Source: Burkholderia ambifaria AMMD
Lineage (GTDB): Bacteria > Pseudomonadota > Gammaproteobacteria > Burkholderiales > Burkholderiaceae
Length of the DNA stretch: 64,000 bases
Direction: 5' to 3'
NCBI RefSeq assembly: GCF_000203915.1
Contig: NC_008390.1
Location: forward strand, 930,001 to 994,000
Shown here: positions 36,430 through 45,444 of the stretch, in pieces
Layout: each line of letters opens with the position of its first letter
Numbering within the stretch: the first letter of the stretch is position 1
Program-made: the position numbers and the translations under genes
The notes under the pieces: generated by a model
What the model was told of the DNA's origin: nothing
Databases searched by the model: none
The model's input: only the letters and a program-made list of their open reading frames with translations

Positions 36430-37131
36430 ATGAAACGCGAATGGATTCAACGCGGTGCGGGGTGGGCGGCGGTGCTGTGCGTGGCGCTGCTGACGGGCTG
36501 CACCAGCTACGTGACGACGCAGGTCACGGCCTTCTCCGACTGGAGCGGCAGCGACGCGACACGCACTTACGCCTTCACGCGCACCGATGCGCAGAAGCAC
36601 AGCATCGAGCAGTCGACCTACGAGCCGATCGTCGCGAACGAGTTGTCCGCGTACGCATTCCGGCCGGTGCCGGCCGCGCAGGCGCGCTATCTGGTCGGGC
36701 TGACCTACGGGGTCGGCAGCGATCTGGTGACGGTGCCGCAGCCGGTCTACTACGACCCGTGGTTCATGGGGCCGGGGCCGTACTGGCGGGGCGGGCCGTG
36801 GGGCCCGTGGGGGCCCTGGGGGCCGATGCCGGCCGGTTATGTCGCGCAGACCTATCAGGTGTTCGACTACACGCTCGGCATCCGGATCACCGAGCGCGCG
36901 ACCGGCAAGGAGGTCTACAACGTGACCGCGCGCACCACCGGCGACAACGGTGCGCTGCTGTATGCGATGCCGTTCCTCGCGCGCAGCGCGCTCGCCGATT
37001 TCCCGTTGGCGAACGGCGCGATCCGCACGGTGCGGCTGCCGGTCGACAAGCGCGGCGGGCCCGCGGCGCCAGCCGCCAACGAGCGTGCGGTGCCGGCCGT
37101 GCCGGCCTCGGGTGCGGCGGTCGCGAAGTAA
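36430..37131 (+). CDS. DUF4136 lipoprotein
   Basis: A 233-residue lipoprotein with a basic n-region, a hydrophobic stretch and lipobox L-L-T-G-C (Cys at about residue 22). The DUF4136 domain follows (T-Y-A-F-T-R-T-D-A-Q-K, then Y-E-P-I-V-A-N-E-L). It has an unusual Gly/Pro/Trp-rich insert near 115-135 (G-P-G-P-Y-W-R-G-G-P-W-G-P-W-G-P-W-G-P) and a Pro/Ala tail. It is probably an outer-membrane-anchored periplasmic protein of unknown role. Single gene divergent from pepN. Confidence 0.85.
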   Translation: MKREWIQRGAGWAAVLCVALLTGCTSYVTTQVTAFSDWSGSDATRTYAFTRTDAQKHSIEQSTYEPIVANELSAYAFRPVPAAQARYLVGLTYGVGSDLVTVPQPVYYDPWFMGPGPYWRGGPWGPWGPWGPMPAGYVAQTYQVFDYTLGIRITERATGKEVYNVTARTTGDNGALLYAMPFLARSALADFPLANGAIRTVRLPVDKRGGPAAPAANERAVPAVPASGAAVAK

Positions 37132-37203
37132 CGCGCAATCTCGACACCGGCGCGGCCGCCCGGTCGCGCCGCCTACCTGCGTGCGTGGTGTGCGTCGTAT
37201 GCG

Positions 37204-37776
37204 TCAGAACCCGACGCCCAGCAACGCCAGCACGCCCAGCACGACGAACAGCACGGCCGCGATGCCGTGCACCAGCTTCGTCGGCAGCCGGTGCGCGAAA
37301 CGGTCGCCCAGCAGGATCGCGGGCACGTTCGCCAGCATCATCCCGAAGGTCGTGCCGGCCACCACGCCGATGTAATCCTGGAAGCGCGCGGCGAGCGCGA
37401 CCGTCGCGATCTGCGTCTTGTCACCCATTTCCGCGAGGAAGAACGCGACGAGCGTCGCGCCGAACACGCCGAGCCGCGAGCGGGTCGCATTGGCTTCGTC
37501 GGCATCGAGCTTGTCCGGCACCAGGATCCACAACCCCATCGCGATGAACGAGAACGCGAGCGCCCAGCGCATGATCGACGGCGTGACGAGTATGCCGAGC
37601 CACTCGCCGAACGCACCGGCAAAGCCATGGTTCACGAGCGTCGCGACGAGCACGCCGAGAATGATCGGCACCGGCTTGCGATAACGCGCGGCCAGCACGA
37701 GGGACAGCAGTTGGGTCTTGTCGCCGATTTCAGCGAGGGCGACGGCGCCGGTGGAGATCAGGAAGGCTTGAGACAC
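37204..37776 (-). CDS. TMEM165/GDT1-family cation (Mn2+) exporter
   Basis: A 190-residue, six-helix membrane protein in two homologous halves, each with the E-x-G-D-K-T-Q signature: L-A-E-I-G-D-K-T-Q (about 14-22) and L-A-E-M-G-D-K-T-Q (about 117-125). Family members export Mn2+ or exchange Ca2+/Mn2+. The start is the GTG at 37776 (V-S-Q-A-F-L-I-S). Longer readings run into the riboswitch upstream and must be rejected. Expression should rise with manganese through that riboswitch, which fits a Mn2+ efflux role. Confidence 0.9.
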   Translation of the reverse strand: MSQAFLISTGAVALAEIGDKTQLLSLVLAARYRKPVPIILGVLVATLVNHGFAGAFGEWLGILVTPSIMRWALAFSFIAMGLWILVPDKLDADEANATRSRLGVFGATLVAFFLAEMGDKTQIATVALAARFQDYIGVVAGTTFGMMLANVPAILLGDRFAHRLPTKLVHGIAAVLFVVLGVLALLGVGF

Positions 37777-37857
37777 GTATGGGGTTCCACGGGCCGATGT
37801 TGTGCGTGCGAGCGACGATCCACCGCGCGCCGGGCCCTGATGCGGCGCGCAGTGAAC

Positions 37858-37988
37858 CATCGGTCTCGCCAGGCCTCGGTGGCTGCGTCCGCCATGGCCG
37901 AATGAATGGCCAAGTCTGTTGACGGACGCCTCCGTCACGATGCGCGCCGGAAGCGCGGGACATCGAGCGGAGCGGCTACTCCCCAATG
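37858..37988 (-). promoter_or_regulatory. yybP-ykoY manganese riboswitch
   Basis: On the minus strand the aptamer opens with CATTGG (P1 5' strand, 37983-37988), running into the hallmark GGGGAGTAGC (37975-37984). It closes with GCCTGGCGAGACC (37862-37874), the conserved L3-type element, then CCGATG (37858-37863), which pairs with CATTGG to form P1. A GCGCGCC/GGCGCGC hairpin downstream (about 37825-37852) may be the expression platform. yybP-ykoY riboswitches sense Mn2+ and often precede Mn exporters, as here. Confidence 0.88.
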
Positions 37989-38098
37989 AGGGCCGGATTC
38001 TAGCACGGCGCGTGCGGCGGGCGGAGCGAATCCGGCGGCTCCGGGATGCGCCGTGACGCACGCCGGAGCGGGGGAGGAAGCGGGCAAACGCGCGCGCG

Positions 38099-39415
38099 TC
38101 AAGCGGCGGCGCGGCGTGCGGCACCGCGCTCGTGCACGAGCCGGCCGGCCGCGTACGTGCGGTACACGGCGCGATCGTCGCCGAGCAGCGCGAACGCGAA
38201 CAGCAGTTCCTCGAGCGAATCCGCGCGCTTCGTGCGGCGCGCGAGCAGCGGCGTGGCCTGCGGGTCGAGCACGATGAAGTCGGCTTCGGTGCGCGGCGCG
38301 AGCGTGCCGACCGTGTCGGCGAGATCGAGCGCGTGCGCGGCGCCGGCCGTCGCGAGCCAGAACATCCGCGTCGCGCTCAGGTGGTGGCCCGACAGCCGCG
38401 CGACCTTGTGCGCCTCGTTCATGGTCTGCAGCATCGAGAACGACGTACCGCCGCCGACGTCGGTCGCGAGCGTGACCGGCACGCCGTATTCGCCGGCCTT
38501 GTCGAAGTCGAACAGTCCGCTGCCGAGAAAGAAGTTCGACGTCGGGCAGTGCGCGACGACGGTGCGCGTCTGGGCCATCCGGCGGCGGTCCTCGTCGTCG
38601 AGGTGGATGCAGTGGCCGTACACCGCGCGCGGACGCAGCAGCCCGTAGCGATCGTAGATGTCGAGATAGCTGCGGTGGCCGGGGAACAGCTCCGCGACCC
38701 ATTTCACTTCATCGACGTTTTCTGCGACATGGCTCTGCACGAACACGTCCGGATGGCGGCGCGCCAGTTCGCTGCACGCCTCGAGCTGCGCCTCGGTGGA
38801 CGTCGGCGCGAAGCGCGGCGTGAGCGCGTACAGCTGGCGGCCGTTGCCGTGCCAGCGGCCGATCAGCTCGGCGCTGTCGTCATAGCCCGATTGCGCGGTG
38901 TCGCGCAGGAACTCGGGGCAGTTGCGGTCCATCAGCACCTTGCCCGCGATCATCCGCACGTCGCGGGCAGCGCTCGCCGCGAACAGCGCGTCGGCCGACT
39001 GCTTGTGCACGGTGCAGTAGACGAGCGCGCTCGTCGTGCCGCACGCGAGCAGTTCGTCGACGAAGAAGTCGGCGACCTCGCGCGCATGCTCAGGATCGCC
39101 GAACTTGCGCTCGGTCGGGAACGTGTACTTGTCGAGCCACGGCAGCAGGCCGGGTGCCGGTGACGCGATCATGTCCGTCTGCGGATAGTGGATGTGCGTG
39201 TCGATGAAGCCGGGCACGATCAGCTTGTCGCGCAGGTCGTGGACGACCGCATCGCGCGCGAGCGTCGGGGCGAGCCGCGCATACGGGCCGGCCGCGACGA
39301 CCTTGCCGTCGTCGACGATCAGCAGGCCGTCGGTCTCGTGGTTCGCGGCCTGGCTCGACTGCGCCGGGTCGCCGTTGAAGGTCAGCAGCTGGGAACGGAA
39401 AGCGGTTTGCGTCAT
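38099..39415 (-). CDS. guaD: Guanine deaminase
   Basis: A 438-residue amidohydrolase converting guanine to xanthine and ammonia. The zinc-site sequence P-G-F-I-D-T-H-I-H-Y-P-Q-T-D lies near residue 75, and further metal/substrate motifs are S-H-V-A-E-N, Y-G-H-C-I-H-L-D and A-T-D-V-G-G-G-T. The ATG at 39415 starts M-T-Q-T-A-F-R-S-Q; the frame's extra upstream codons are not conserved. It lies downstream of the adenine/adenosine deaminase and xdhC genes on the same strand, so guanine and adenine are both routed to xanthine. Confidence 0.95.
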   Translation of the reverse strand: MTQTAFRSQLLTFNGDPAQSSQAANHETDGLLIVDDGKVVAAGPYARLAPTLARDAVVHDLRDKLIVPGFIDTHIHYPQTDMIASPAPGLLPWLDKYTFPTERKFGDPEHAREVADFFVDELLACGTTSALVYCTVHKQSADALFAASAARDVRMIAGKVLMDRNCPEFLRDTAQSGYDDSAELIGRWHGNGRQLYALTPRFAPTSTEAQLEACSELARRHPDVFVQSHVAENVDEVKWVAELFPGHRSYLDIYDRYGLLRPRAVYGHCIHLDDEDRRRMAQTRTVVAHCPTSNFFLGSGLFDFDKAGEYGVPVTLATDVGGGTSFSMLQTMNEAHKVARLSGHHLSATRMFWLATAGAAHALDLADTVGTLAPRTEADFIVLDPQATPLLARRTKRADSLEELLFAFALLGDDRAVYRTYAAGRLVHERGAARRAAA

Positions 39416-39822
39416 GACGAATGGTCCTGCATCAAGGTAAGGCGAACAGAAGAAAACGGTCGGTGCCGCGCGGGCGACGGCTTGAAGGGCGCGGCCCGTG
39501 CATGCGCGATGCGGCGGCGCGAGAACGCGGGCGCACCGCGGACTGCGCGTGCGCACGCGAGCGTCGCGGCCGCCATCACGCGGTTGCCGGCGGACGGCGC
39601 CACGATCGCGATGGGCGCAGCGGCGAGCGGCATGACGCGCCGCAACGACAGGCTTCGGTGCACGACGATGCGCAACGCCGTCGCCGCGCGCGCGACGGGC
39701 GCGATGCCGGTGTGCAGGTGCCGCGCACGCATGCGGCCGGCGCGGCGCTGGGCCGAACCAGTCGTCGCGAAGCGGATGTCGTCGCGCTGTTTCATCTGTC
39801 TAGCGAACCTCGATGCCGGCCG
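39416..39822. other. Intergenic stretch between guaD and the adenine deaminase gene
   Basis: 407 bp with no supported gene. The minus-strand frame 39412-39795 has neither a ribosome-binding site nor a recognisable product and is rejected. The length allows a separate promoter for guaD. Confidence 0.5.
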
Positions 39823-40866
<1,044 letters not shown>

Positions 40867-41871
40867 TCAGAAGGTAGGGGAAGCCTGCACGGGTGCGTTC
40901 GCCTCGACGGCCTGCAGCAACTGCGCGGCCACCGAGATCGCGATCACTTCGGGCGCCTTGTCGATGATGCCTTCGACGCCGATCGGGCAGCGCATCCGCG
41001 CGACCTGGGCCGGGTCGATGCCGATCGCTGCCAGCCGATGATCGAACTGCACGCGCTTGGTGCGCGAGCCGGTCATCCCGAAGTACGCGTAGTCGCCGCG
41101 CCGCAGGATGCGCTCGGCCAGCACGAAATCGAGTGCGTGGTCGTGCGTCATCACGACGAAGTACGCGTGCGGCGGCGCCGTGTCGACGGCGTCGGCCGGG
41201 CTGGCCACCGCGTCGATCGCGAGATTGCCGATCCCGGCGAGCGCCTCGGCCGGCGGGAACGCCGCAGCGGGCCCGTCGATCCAGCGCACGTGGCACGGCA
41301 GCGTCGCCAGCACCTTCACGAGCGCGGTGCCGATGTGTCCGGCGCCGAACAGCATGACGGGGAACGCATACGGCGCGATCGTTTCGGTCATCAGCGACAC
41401 GCCGCCGGTTTCCCACAGCAGGCAATCGGCACGCGCGGCGGGCGATTCGGGCTCGCTCAGCAGGGGCGCGCCCGGCGAGGGGCCGAATGATACGCTACGC
41501 ACGGTCGCGGCGCCGGCCGCGACGCGCTTCGCGAGCGACATGATCCAGCCGAGGTCGCCGACATCGAGCCGCTCGAACGCGAGCACGACCGCGCCGCCGC
41601 AGCACTGGCCGAGGCTCGGGCCGAGCGCGAGCCGTTCGAGCCTGCGCGCGTGGGGCACGTGCGCGCCGTCCTTCAGCAGATGCCGCGCGATTTCGATCGC
41701 CTTCCATTCCAGATGACCGCCGCCGATCGTATGGCGGGCCATGTCGCGCGTGACGAGCATCTTGGTGCCGGCCTCGCGCGGCGCGGAGCCGTCGGTATGC
41801 GCGACCGTCACGAGCACGGCCGCTTCGCCGTGCGCGAGCAATTGCTGCAGATCGCCGATCCACGCTTCCAT
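40867..41871 (-). CDS. xdhC: Xanthine dehydrogenase accessory protein XdhC
   Basis: A 334-residue MoCo chaperone that sulfurates and inserts the molybdenum cofactor into XdhB. The XdhC/CoxI N-terminal part carries V-A-H-T-D-G-S-A-P-R-E-A-G-T-K-M and G-Q-C-C-G-G; the C-terminal Rossmann part begins V-M-L-F-G-A-G-H-I-G-T-A-L-V (about 185). A CGGAG site precedes the ATG at 41871. The deaminase gene follows 18 bp after its stop. xdhA and xdhB are expected upstream but are not in the 630 bp before it in this window. Confidence 0.93.
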   Translation of the reverse strand: MEAWIGDLQQLLAHGEAAVLVTVAHTDGSAPREAGTKMLVTRDMARHTIGGGHLEWKAIEIARHLLKDGAHVPHARRLERLALGPSLGQCCGGAVVLAFERLDVGDLGWIMSLAKRVAAGAATVRSVSFGPSPGAPLLSEPESPAARADCLLWETGGVSLMTETIAPYAFPVMLFGAGHIGTALVKVLATLPCHVRWIDGPAAAFPPAEALAGIGNLAIDAVASPADAVDTAPPHAYFVVMTHDHALDFVLAERILRRGDYAYFGMTGSRTKRVQFDHRLAAIGIDPAQVARMRCPIGVEGIIDKAPEVIAISVAAQLLQAVEANAPVQASPTF

Positions 41872-42505
41872 CAGCACGCTCCGTTCACGACGACGCGGCA
41901 CGACGCGCGGCGCGCGCTGGCGGGTGCGGCGGGTGTGGCGGTCACGAGGACTGACGGGAGCGACGCAGGCGGGCCGCACGGTCGATGCGGTGCGGCGGTG
42001 GTGCGCCGCGGGCGCGCGCGAACGACGCCGCGGGACGGGCGGACGCCATGAGGGTGACGGATGCGGATGGTGTGCGTTGTCATGAGAAATCCAGTCGACA
42101 TTGCGGATCGGGCGCGCGTTACGCAGGAGGTGAGACCGCCTGGCCTCGCGCACGTAGATCGCCATCCAGTCGCGAAGATAGCACCGCAACGCGGCGGGAA
42201 CATCACCGGGCGGTGATCCGGGCTATCAGGCAGCGATCATGTCGATCATAGGCCCGCCGCGCGGGATCGGGGGCGTCGGTGCGCGCGTATCGGGCCGAAA
42301 CGCTTGCGTGGCGGGGCATGCGCGTGGATGTCGCGCGGATGTCGTGCGATGTGCGTTCGCCCGGAAATCCGGGCTGCGGCGGGGTTAGGTGTTTACGCGC
42401 GGCCGGCAAGGCCGGGCCGGCAAGGCGTGGCCGGCAGGGTGCGGCCGCGCGGGACGTCGCCGGCGGCGCCGGACGAACGCGGGCCGGCTACGCGGCCCCG
42501 ACCGG
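41872..42505. other. Gene-free stretch upstream of xdhC
   Basis: 634 bp with high GC and several long shadow frames but no product I can support. It contains the 14-bp tandem repeat at 42401-42440 and, in its first 300 bp, presumably the xdhC promoter. The structural xdh subunit genes are absent from this interval. Confidence 0.5.
42401..42440. repeat. 14-bp tandem repeat, about 2.9 copies
   Basis: GGCCGGCAAGGC (42401-42412), GGCCGGCAAGGC (42415-42426) and GGCCGGCAGGGT (42429-42440), each separated by two bases. It lies between dsbB and the xdhC leader and probably arose by slippage. Confidence 0.75.
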
Positions 42506-43018
42506 TCAGCCTGCCAGCTTGCGGCGATGGCGCCAGAGGCTCGACGCGACCGCGACCAGGATCACGGCGAAGCCGATCAGCGCCCAGCCGGGCAGCAGGA
42601 TGCCGAAAATCGGCGGATAGACCGTCTCGCACAGGCCGGCGACCTTGAACATGCCGGGGAACCACTGGGCGGGCGGCAGGCTGTCGACGATCGGCTGCAG
42701 CGTGTCGAAGCCGCAGCTGAAGCCCGGATTCATCTGGATCGACAGGTGTCGCGCGGCGGTGCCGACGCCGCCGGCCGCGGCGATCGCGATCAGCAGCTCG
42801 AACACCCAGATGACGCGCCAGTTGCGGATACCGGCCGCCAGGAACGCGAAGATCCCGATCGCCGCGAAGAAGTAGCGCTGGATGATGCACAGCGGGCACG
42901 GATCCTCGTTCTTCACATATTGCAGGTACAGCGCGCCGGCCAGCAAGGCGATGCACACCCAGCCGAGCAGCATCAGCAGGCGGCGTTCACGGCGGAGTGC
43001 GAGCGTGGAGTCATTCAT
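42506..43018 (-). CDS. dsbB: Disulfide bond formation protein DsbB
   Basis: A 170-residue inner-membrane quinone reductase that re-oxidises DsbA. Four membrane helices are visible. The first periplasmic loop has C-P-L-C (about 41-44, next to I-I-Q-R-Y) and the second loop a Cys pair in F-S-C-G-F-D and G-L-C-E-T. The start at 43018 (M-N-D-S-T-L) is in the expected place before the first helix. Single gene. Confidence 0.95.
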   Translation of the reverse strand: MNDSTLALRRERRLLMLLGWVCIALLAGALYLQYVKNEDPCPLCIIQRYFFAAIGIFAFLAAGIRNWRVIWVFELLIAIAAAGGVGTAARHLSIQMNPGFSCGFDTLQPIVDSLPPAQWFPGMFKVAGLCETVYPPIFGILLPGWALIGFAVILVAVASSLWRHRRKLAG

Positions 43019-43161
43019 GTCGGCGGGATTCCTGTCGTTGGTCGGTCCGATAAACAATCGCGCGATTTTAGCGCGAACGATCTGGCACGAAACTGACAGC
43101 GCGCGTGCGGCACCCCGCCGCACCCGCTTCATCATGGTCCGTCGTCATTGCGCTTGCGCAG

Positions 43162-44538
43162 TCATCGGATCGTGTTCAGCACGGCCTCGACCGCCTGGCC
43201 GATCGCGAGCAGCGCATCGTCGCGATGCGGCGCGGCCGCGAGCATGAGGCCGACCGGCGCCGCGTCGCGCGGATGGCACGGCAGCGACAGCGCGCATGCA
43301 TCGAGGAAGTTGAAGGCGCTCGGGTTGCGCAGGATCAGCGCATTGGTGCGCGTGAACGCGGCGTCGTCCGCTTCGAGTTCGGCGATGCGCGGCGGCACGA
43401 CCGGCACCGTCGGGGCGACGAGTGCGTCGAAGCGCGACCAGACCGTGTGTGCCGCTTCGTCCAGCATCGCCTGGCGGGCGGCGAGCAGGTCGAGATAGTC
43501 GGCCGCGCTCGCCGGCTCGCCCTTCAGGATGCGCGACAGCACGCGCGGGTCGTATCGGTCGCGGTGCTGCGCGAGCAGCGGGCGATGCCACGCGTACGCC
43601 TCGATCGGCGAGAAGCCGAAGCGGTTGATGTCCGGCAGCCGGTCGAGCGCGGAAAAGCGCACTTCCGTGACGATCGCGCCGGCGGCCTCGAGATGCTTCA
43701 GCGATGCGTCGAGCGCGGTGGCGACGTCGGCGTCGACGCCGTCCGTCACATAGTTGGTCAGCACGCCGAGCCGCACGCCTTCGAGCGGCCGCGCGGCCGG
43801 CACGTGCGGCTCGAGGCCCGCGAGCATCCGGTCGACGAGCGCGCAGCAGGCAACCGTCAGGCCGATCGGGCCGAACGAGTCGAGCGTCGTCGACAACGGC
43901 ACGCCGCCTTGCGTCGGAATCCGGCTCGCGGTCGGCTTGAAGCCGGTGAGCCCGCACAGCGCGGCCGGAATCCGGATCGAGCCGCCGGTGTCGGTGCCGA
44001 GCGCGACGGCCGCCATCCCGTCGGCGACGGACGCCGCCGCGCCGGACGACGAACCGCCGGCAATGCGTGCGTCGCCCGGTACGTCGCGGTGGTACGGCGA
44101 GCGCGGCGTGCCGAAGTGGGGATTCAGGCCGAGCCCGGAGAACGCGAACTCGCTCATGTTGGTGCGGCCGACCAGCACCGCGCCCGCACGCTTGAGCCGC
44201 GCGACGGCGACCGCATCGGCCTGCGCGGGCGGCGCGCCGTCGAGCACGCGCGAGCCGGCGCGCGTCACCTGGCCCGCGACGTCGAACAAGTCCTTCACCG
44301 ACACGGGGATGCCCGCGAGCGGCGACAGCACGGTGCCGGCGGCACGCAGGCGATCGTGCGCGTCGGCCGCCGCGCGCGCGTTGTCGGCGTCGACTTCGGT
44401 GAAGACGGCCGCGCCCTGGCCCGACGGATCGGCGATCCGTTCGAGCGCGACGTCGACGAGCGCGCGACTCGTGGTCCGGCCGGCGGCGAGGTCGGCGGCG
44501 AGCCGGGCGAGCGGGGGGAAGGGCGTGAAAGTGGTCAT
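43162..44538 (-). CDS. Amidase (amidase-signature family)
   Basis: A 458-residue GatA-like amidase hydrolysing an unknown amide. The Ser-cisSer-Lys triad is intact: Lys in V-S-V-K-D-L-F-D-V (about 80), cis-Ser in G-G-S-S-S-G-A-A, and the nucleophile in G-T-D-T-G-G-S-I-R-I-P-A. No GatB/C genes are adjacent, so it is not the tRNA amidotransferase. It starts 7 bp after the GntR gene's stop, so the two are one transcript and the regulator probably responds to the amidase substrate. An in-frame ATG at 44568 would overlap gntR. Confidence 0.9.
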   Translation of the reverse strand: MTTFTPFPPLARLAADLAAGRTTSRALVDVALERIADPSGQGAAVFTEVDADNARAAADAHDRLRAAGTVLSPLAGIPVSVKDLFDVAGQVTRAGSRVLDGAPPAQADAVAVARLKRAGAVLVGRTNMSEFAFSGLGLNPHFGTPRSPYHRDVPGDARIAGGSSSGAAASVADGMAAVALGTDTGGSIRIPAALCGLTGFKPTASRIPTQGGVPLSTTLDSFGPIGLTVACCALVDRMLAGLEPHVPAARPLEGVRLGVLTNYVTDGVDADVATALDASLKHLEAAGAIVTEVRFSALDRLPDINRFGFSPIEAYAWHRPLLAQHRDRYDPRVLSRILKGEPASAADYLDLLAARQAMLDEAAHTVWSRFDALVAPTVPVVPPRIAELEADDAAFTRTNALILRNPSAFNFLDACALSLPCHPRDAAPVGLMLAAAPHRDDALLAIGQAVEAVLNTIR

Positions 44539-44545
44539 GGGCGGC

Positions 44546-45226
44546 TCAGGGGCGAAGATGTTGGACAAGGGTGGCGCGAAACGAATCGATATGGCGTTCG
44601 ACGGCCGCGCGTGCGCCGGCGGCGTCGCGCGCGGACAGCCGCTCGAACAGCTCGCGGTGTTCGCGCTGGACGTCGGACAGGTGGTGCGGTTCGGACAGCG
44701 TCACGAACCAGAAGCGCAGCGAGCGTTCGTGCAGCGCGCGCAGGATCTCCGCGAGCACCGTATTGCGTGCCGCCGCGGCGATCGCCTGATGAAACGCGCG
44801 GTCGAGCTCCATCATGCCCTCGACGTCGTGCGTGTCGACGCACGACTGCCCGTCGTCGAGCAGCGCGGCGATGCGGGCGAGATCGTCGGGCGTCGCATGG
44901 CGGGCGGCGAGCTCGACGCAGTGCGCTTCGTTGATGCGCCGCACGTCGATCACCGCGACGATCTCGTCGAGCGACAGCGGTTGCACCAGCAGCCCCTTGC
45001 GCGGCATCACCGACAGCAGCCCTTCGAGCACCAGCCGGTGCACGGCCTGATGGACCGGCGTGCGGCCGATGCCGGTGCGTGCGACGAGGTCGGCTTCGTT
45101 GAGCGCGGCGCCGGGCTTCAGGCGCATCGTGATGATGTCGCGCTGGATCAGCGCGTACGCGCGCTCGGCGAGGCTGAGCGTCGAGGCGGCGGGGCGGTCG
45201 GGCAGGGCATCGGGCAGGGCGTTCAT
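44546..45226 (-). CDS. GntR-family regulator (FCD subfamily)
   Basis: A 226-residue repressor/activator. The winged HTH is at about 20-80 (A-Y-A-L-I-Q-R-D-I-I-T-M-R-L-K-P-G, then L-V-A-R-T-G-I-G-R-T-P-V-H-Q-A-V-H-R-L). A helical FCD ligand domain follows with D-x-x-F-H metal/ligand residues (L-D-R-A-F-H-Q-A-I, A-E-H-R-E-type motif R-E-H-R-E-L-F). The ATG at 45226 gives the family length. A 12-bp perfect palindrome lies 70 bp upstream (45296-45307) and may be its own operator. Confidence 0.92.
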   Translation of the reverse strand: MNALPDALPDRPAASTLSLAERAYALIQRDIITMRLKPGAALNEADLVARTGIGRTPVHQAVHRLVLEGLLSVMPRKGLLVQPLSLDEIVAVIDVRRINEAHCVELAARHATPDDLARIAALLDDGQSCVDTHDVEGMMELDRAFHQAIAAAARNTVLAEILRALHERSLRFWFVTLSEPHHLSDVQREHRELFERLSARDAAGARAAVERHIDSFRATLVQHLRP

Positions 45227-45295
45227 GCGGAGGCCGGCTGGAGCACGATCATGGCGCGAGTGATCAGGGAAGATAGGCAATCCGTGAATATTATT

Positions 45296-45307
45296 GTGAT
45301 ATATCAC
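45296..45307. promoter_or_regulatory. Perfect palindrome GTGATATATCAC, probable GntR operator
   Basis: A 12-bp perfect palindrome in the AT-rich intergenic region between the divergent gntR and C26-hydrolase genes. FCD regulators bind short palindromes in their own promoters. Assignment to this GntR protein is inference. Confidence 0.55.
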
Positions 45308-45387
45308 TGATGTCCAGTTCACCGGGGCGACCCTTCGAGGCCGCCAGACGACTTACTCTGACGCGTCCGGCGCCGCGTGCGACGACT

Positions 45388-45413
45388 TGCAACAATATCG
45401 ACAGGATGTTGCA
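45388..45413. promoter_or_regulatory. Inverted repeat upstream of the class-I amidotransferase-like gene
   Basis: TGCAACA (45388-45394) and TGTTGCA (45407-45413) form a 7-bp inverted repeat with a 12-bp spacer, ending 31 bp before the ATG at 45445. It could be an operator or an mRNA hairpin. Confidence 0.4.
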
Positions 45414-45444
45414 GGTTTACCGCGCGATCGTGCACTGAAGCATA

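Noticed and set aside
37777..38124. N-terminal extension of the GDT1-family protein to 306 aa
   Set aside because: It would translate the riboswitch; the residues are low-complexity and the two conserved halves begin after 37776.
39412..39795. 127-aa minus-strand frame between guaD and the purine deaminase
   Set aside because: No ribosome-binding site, basic low-complexity sequence and overlap with the guaD start.
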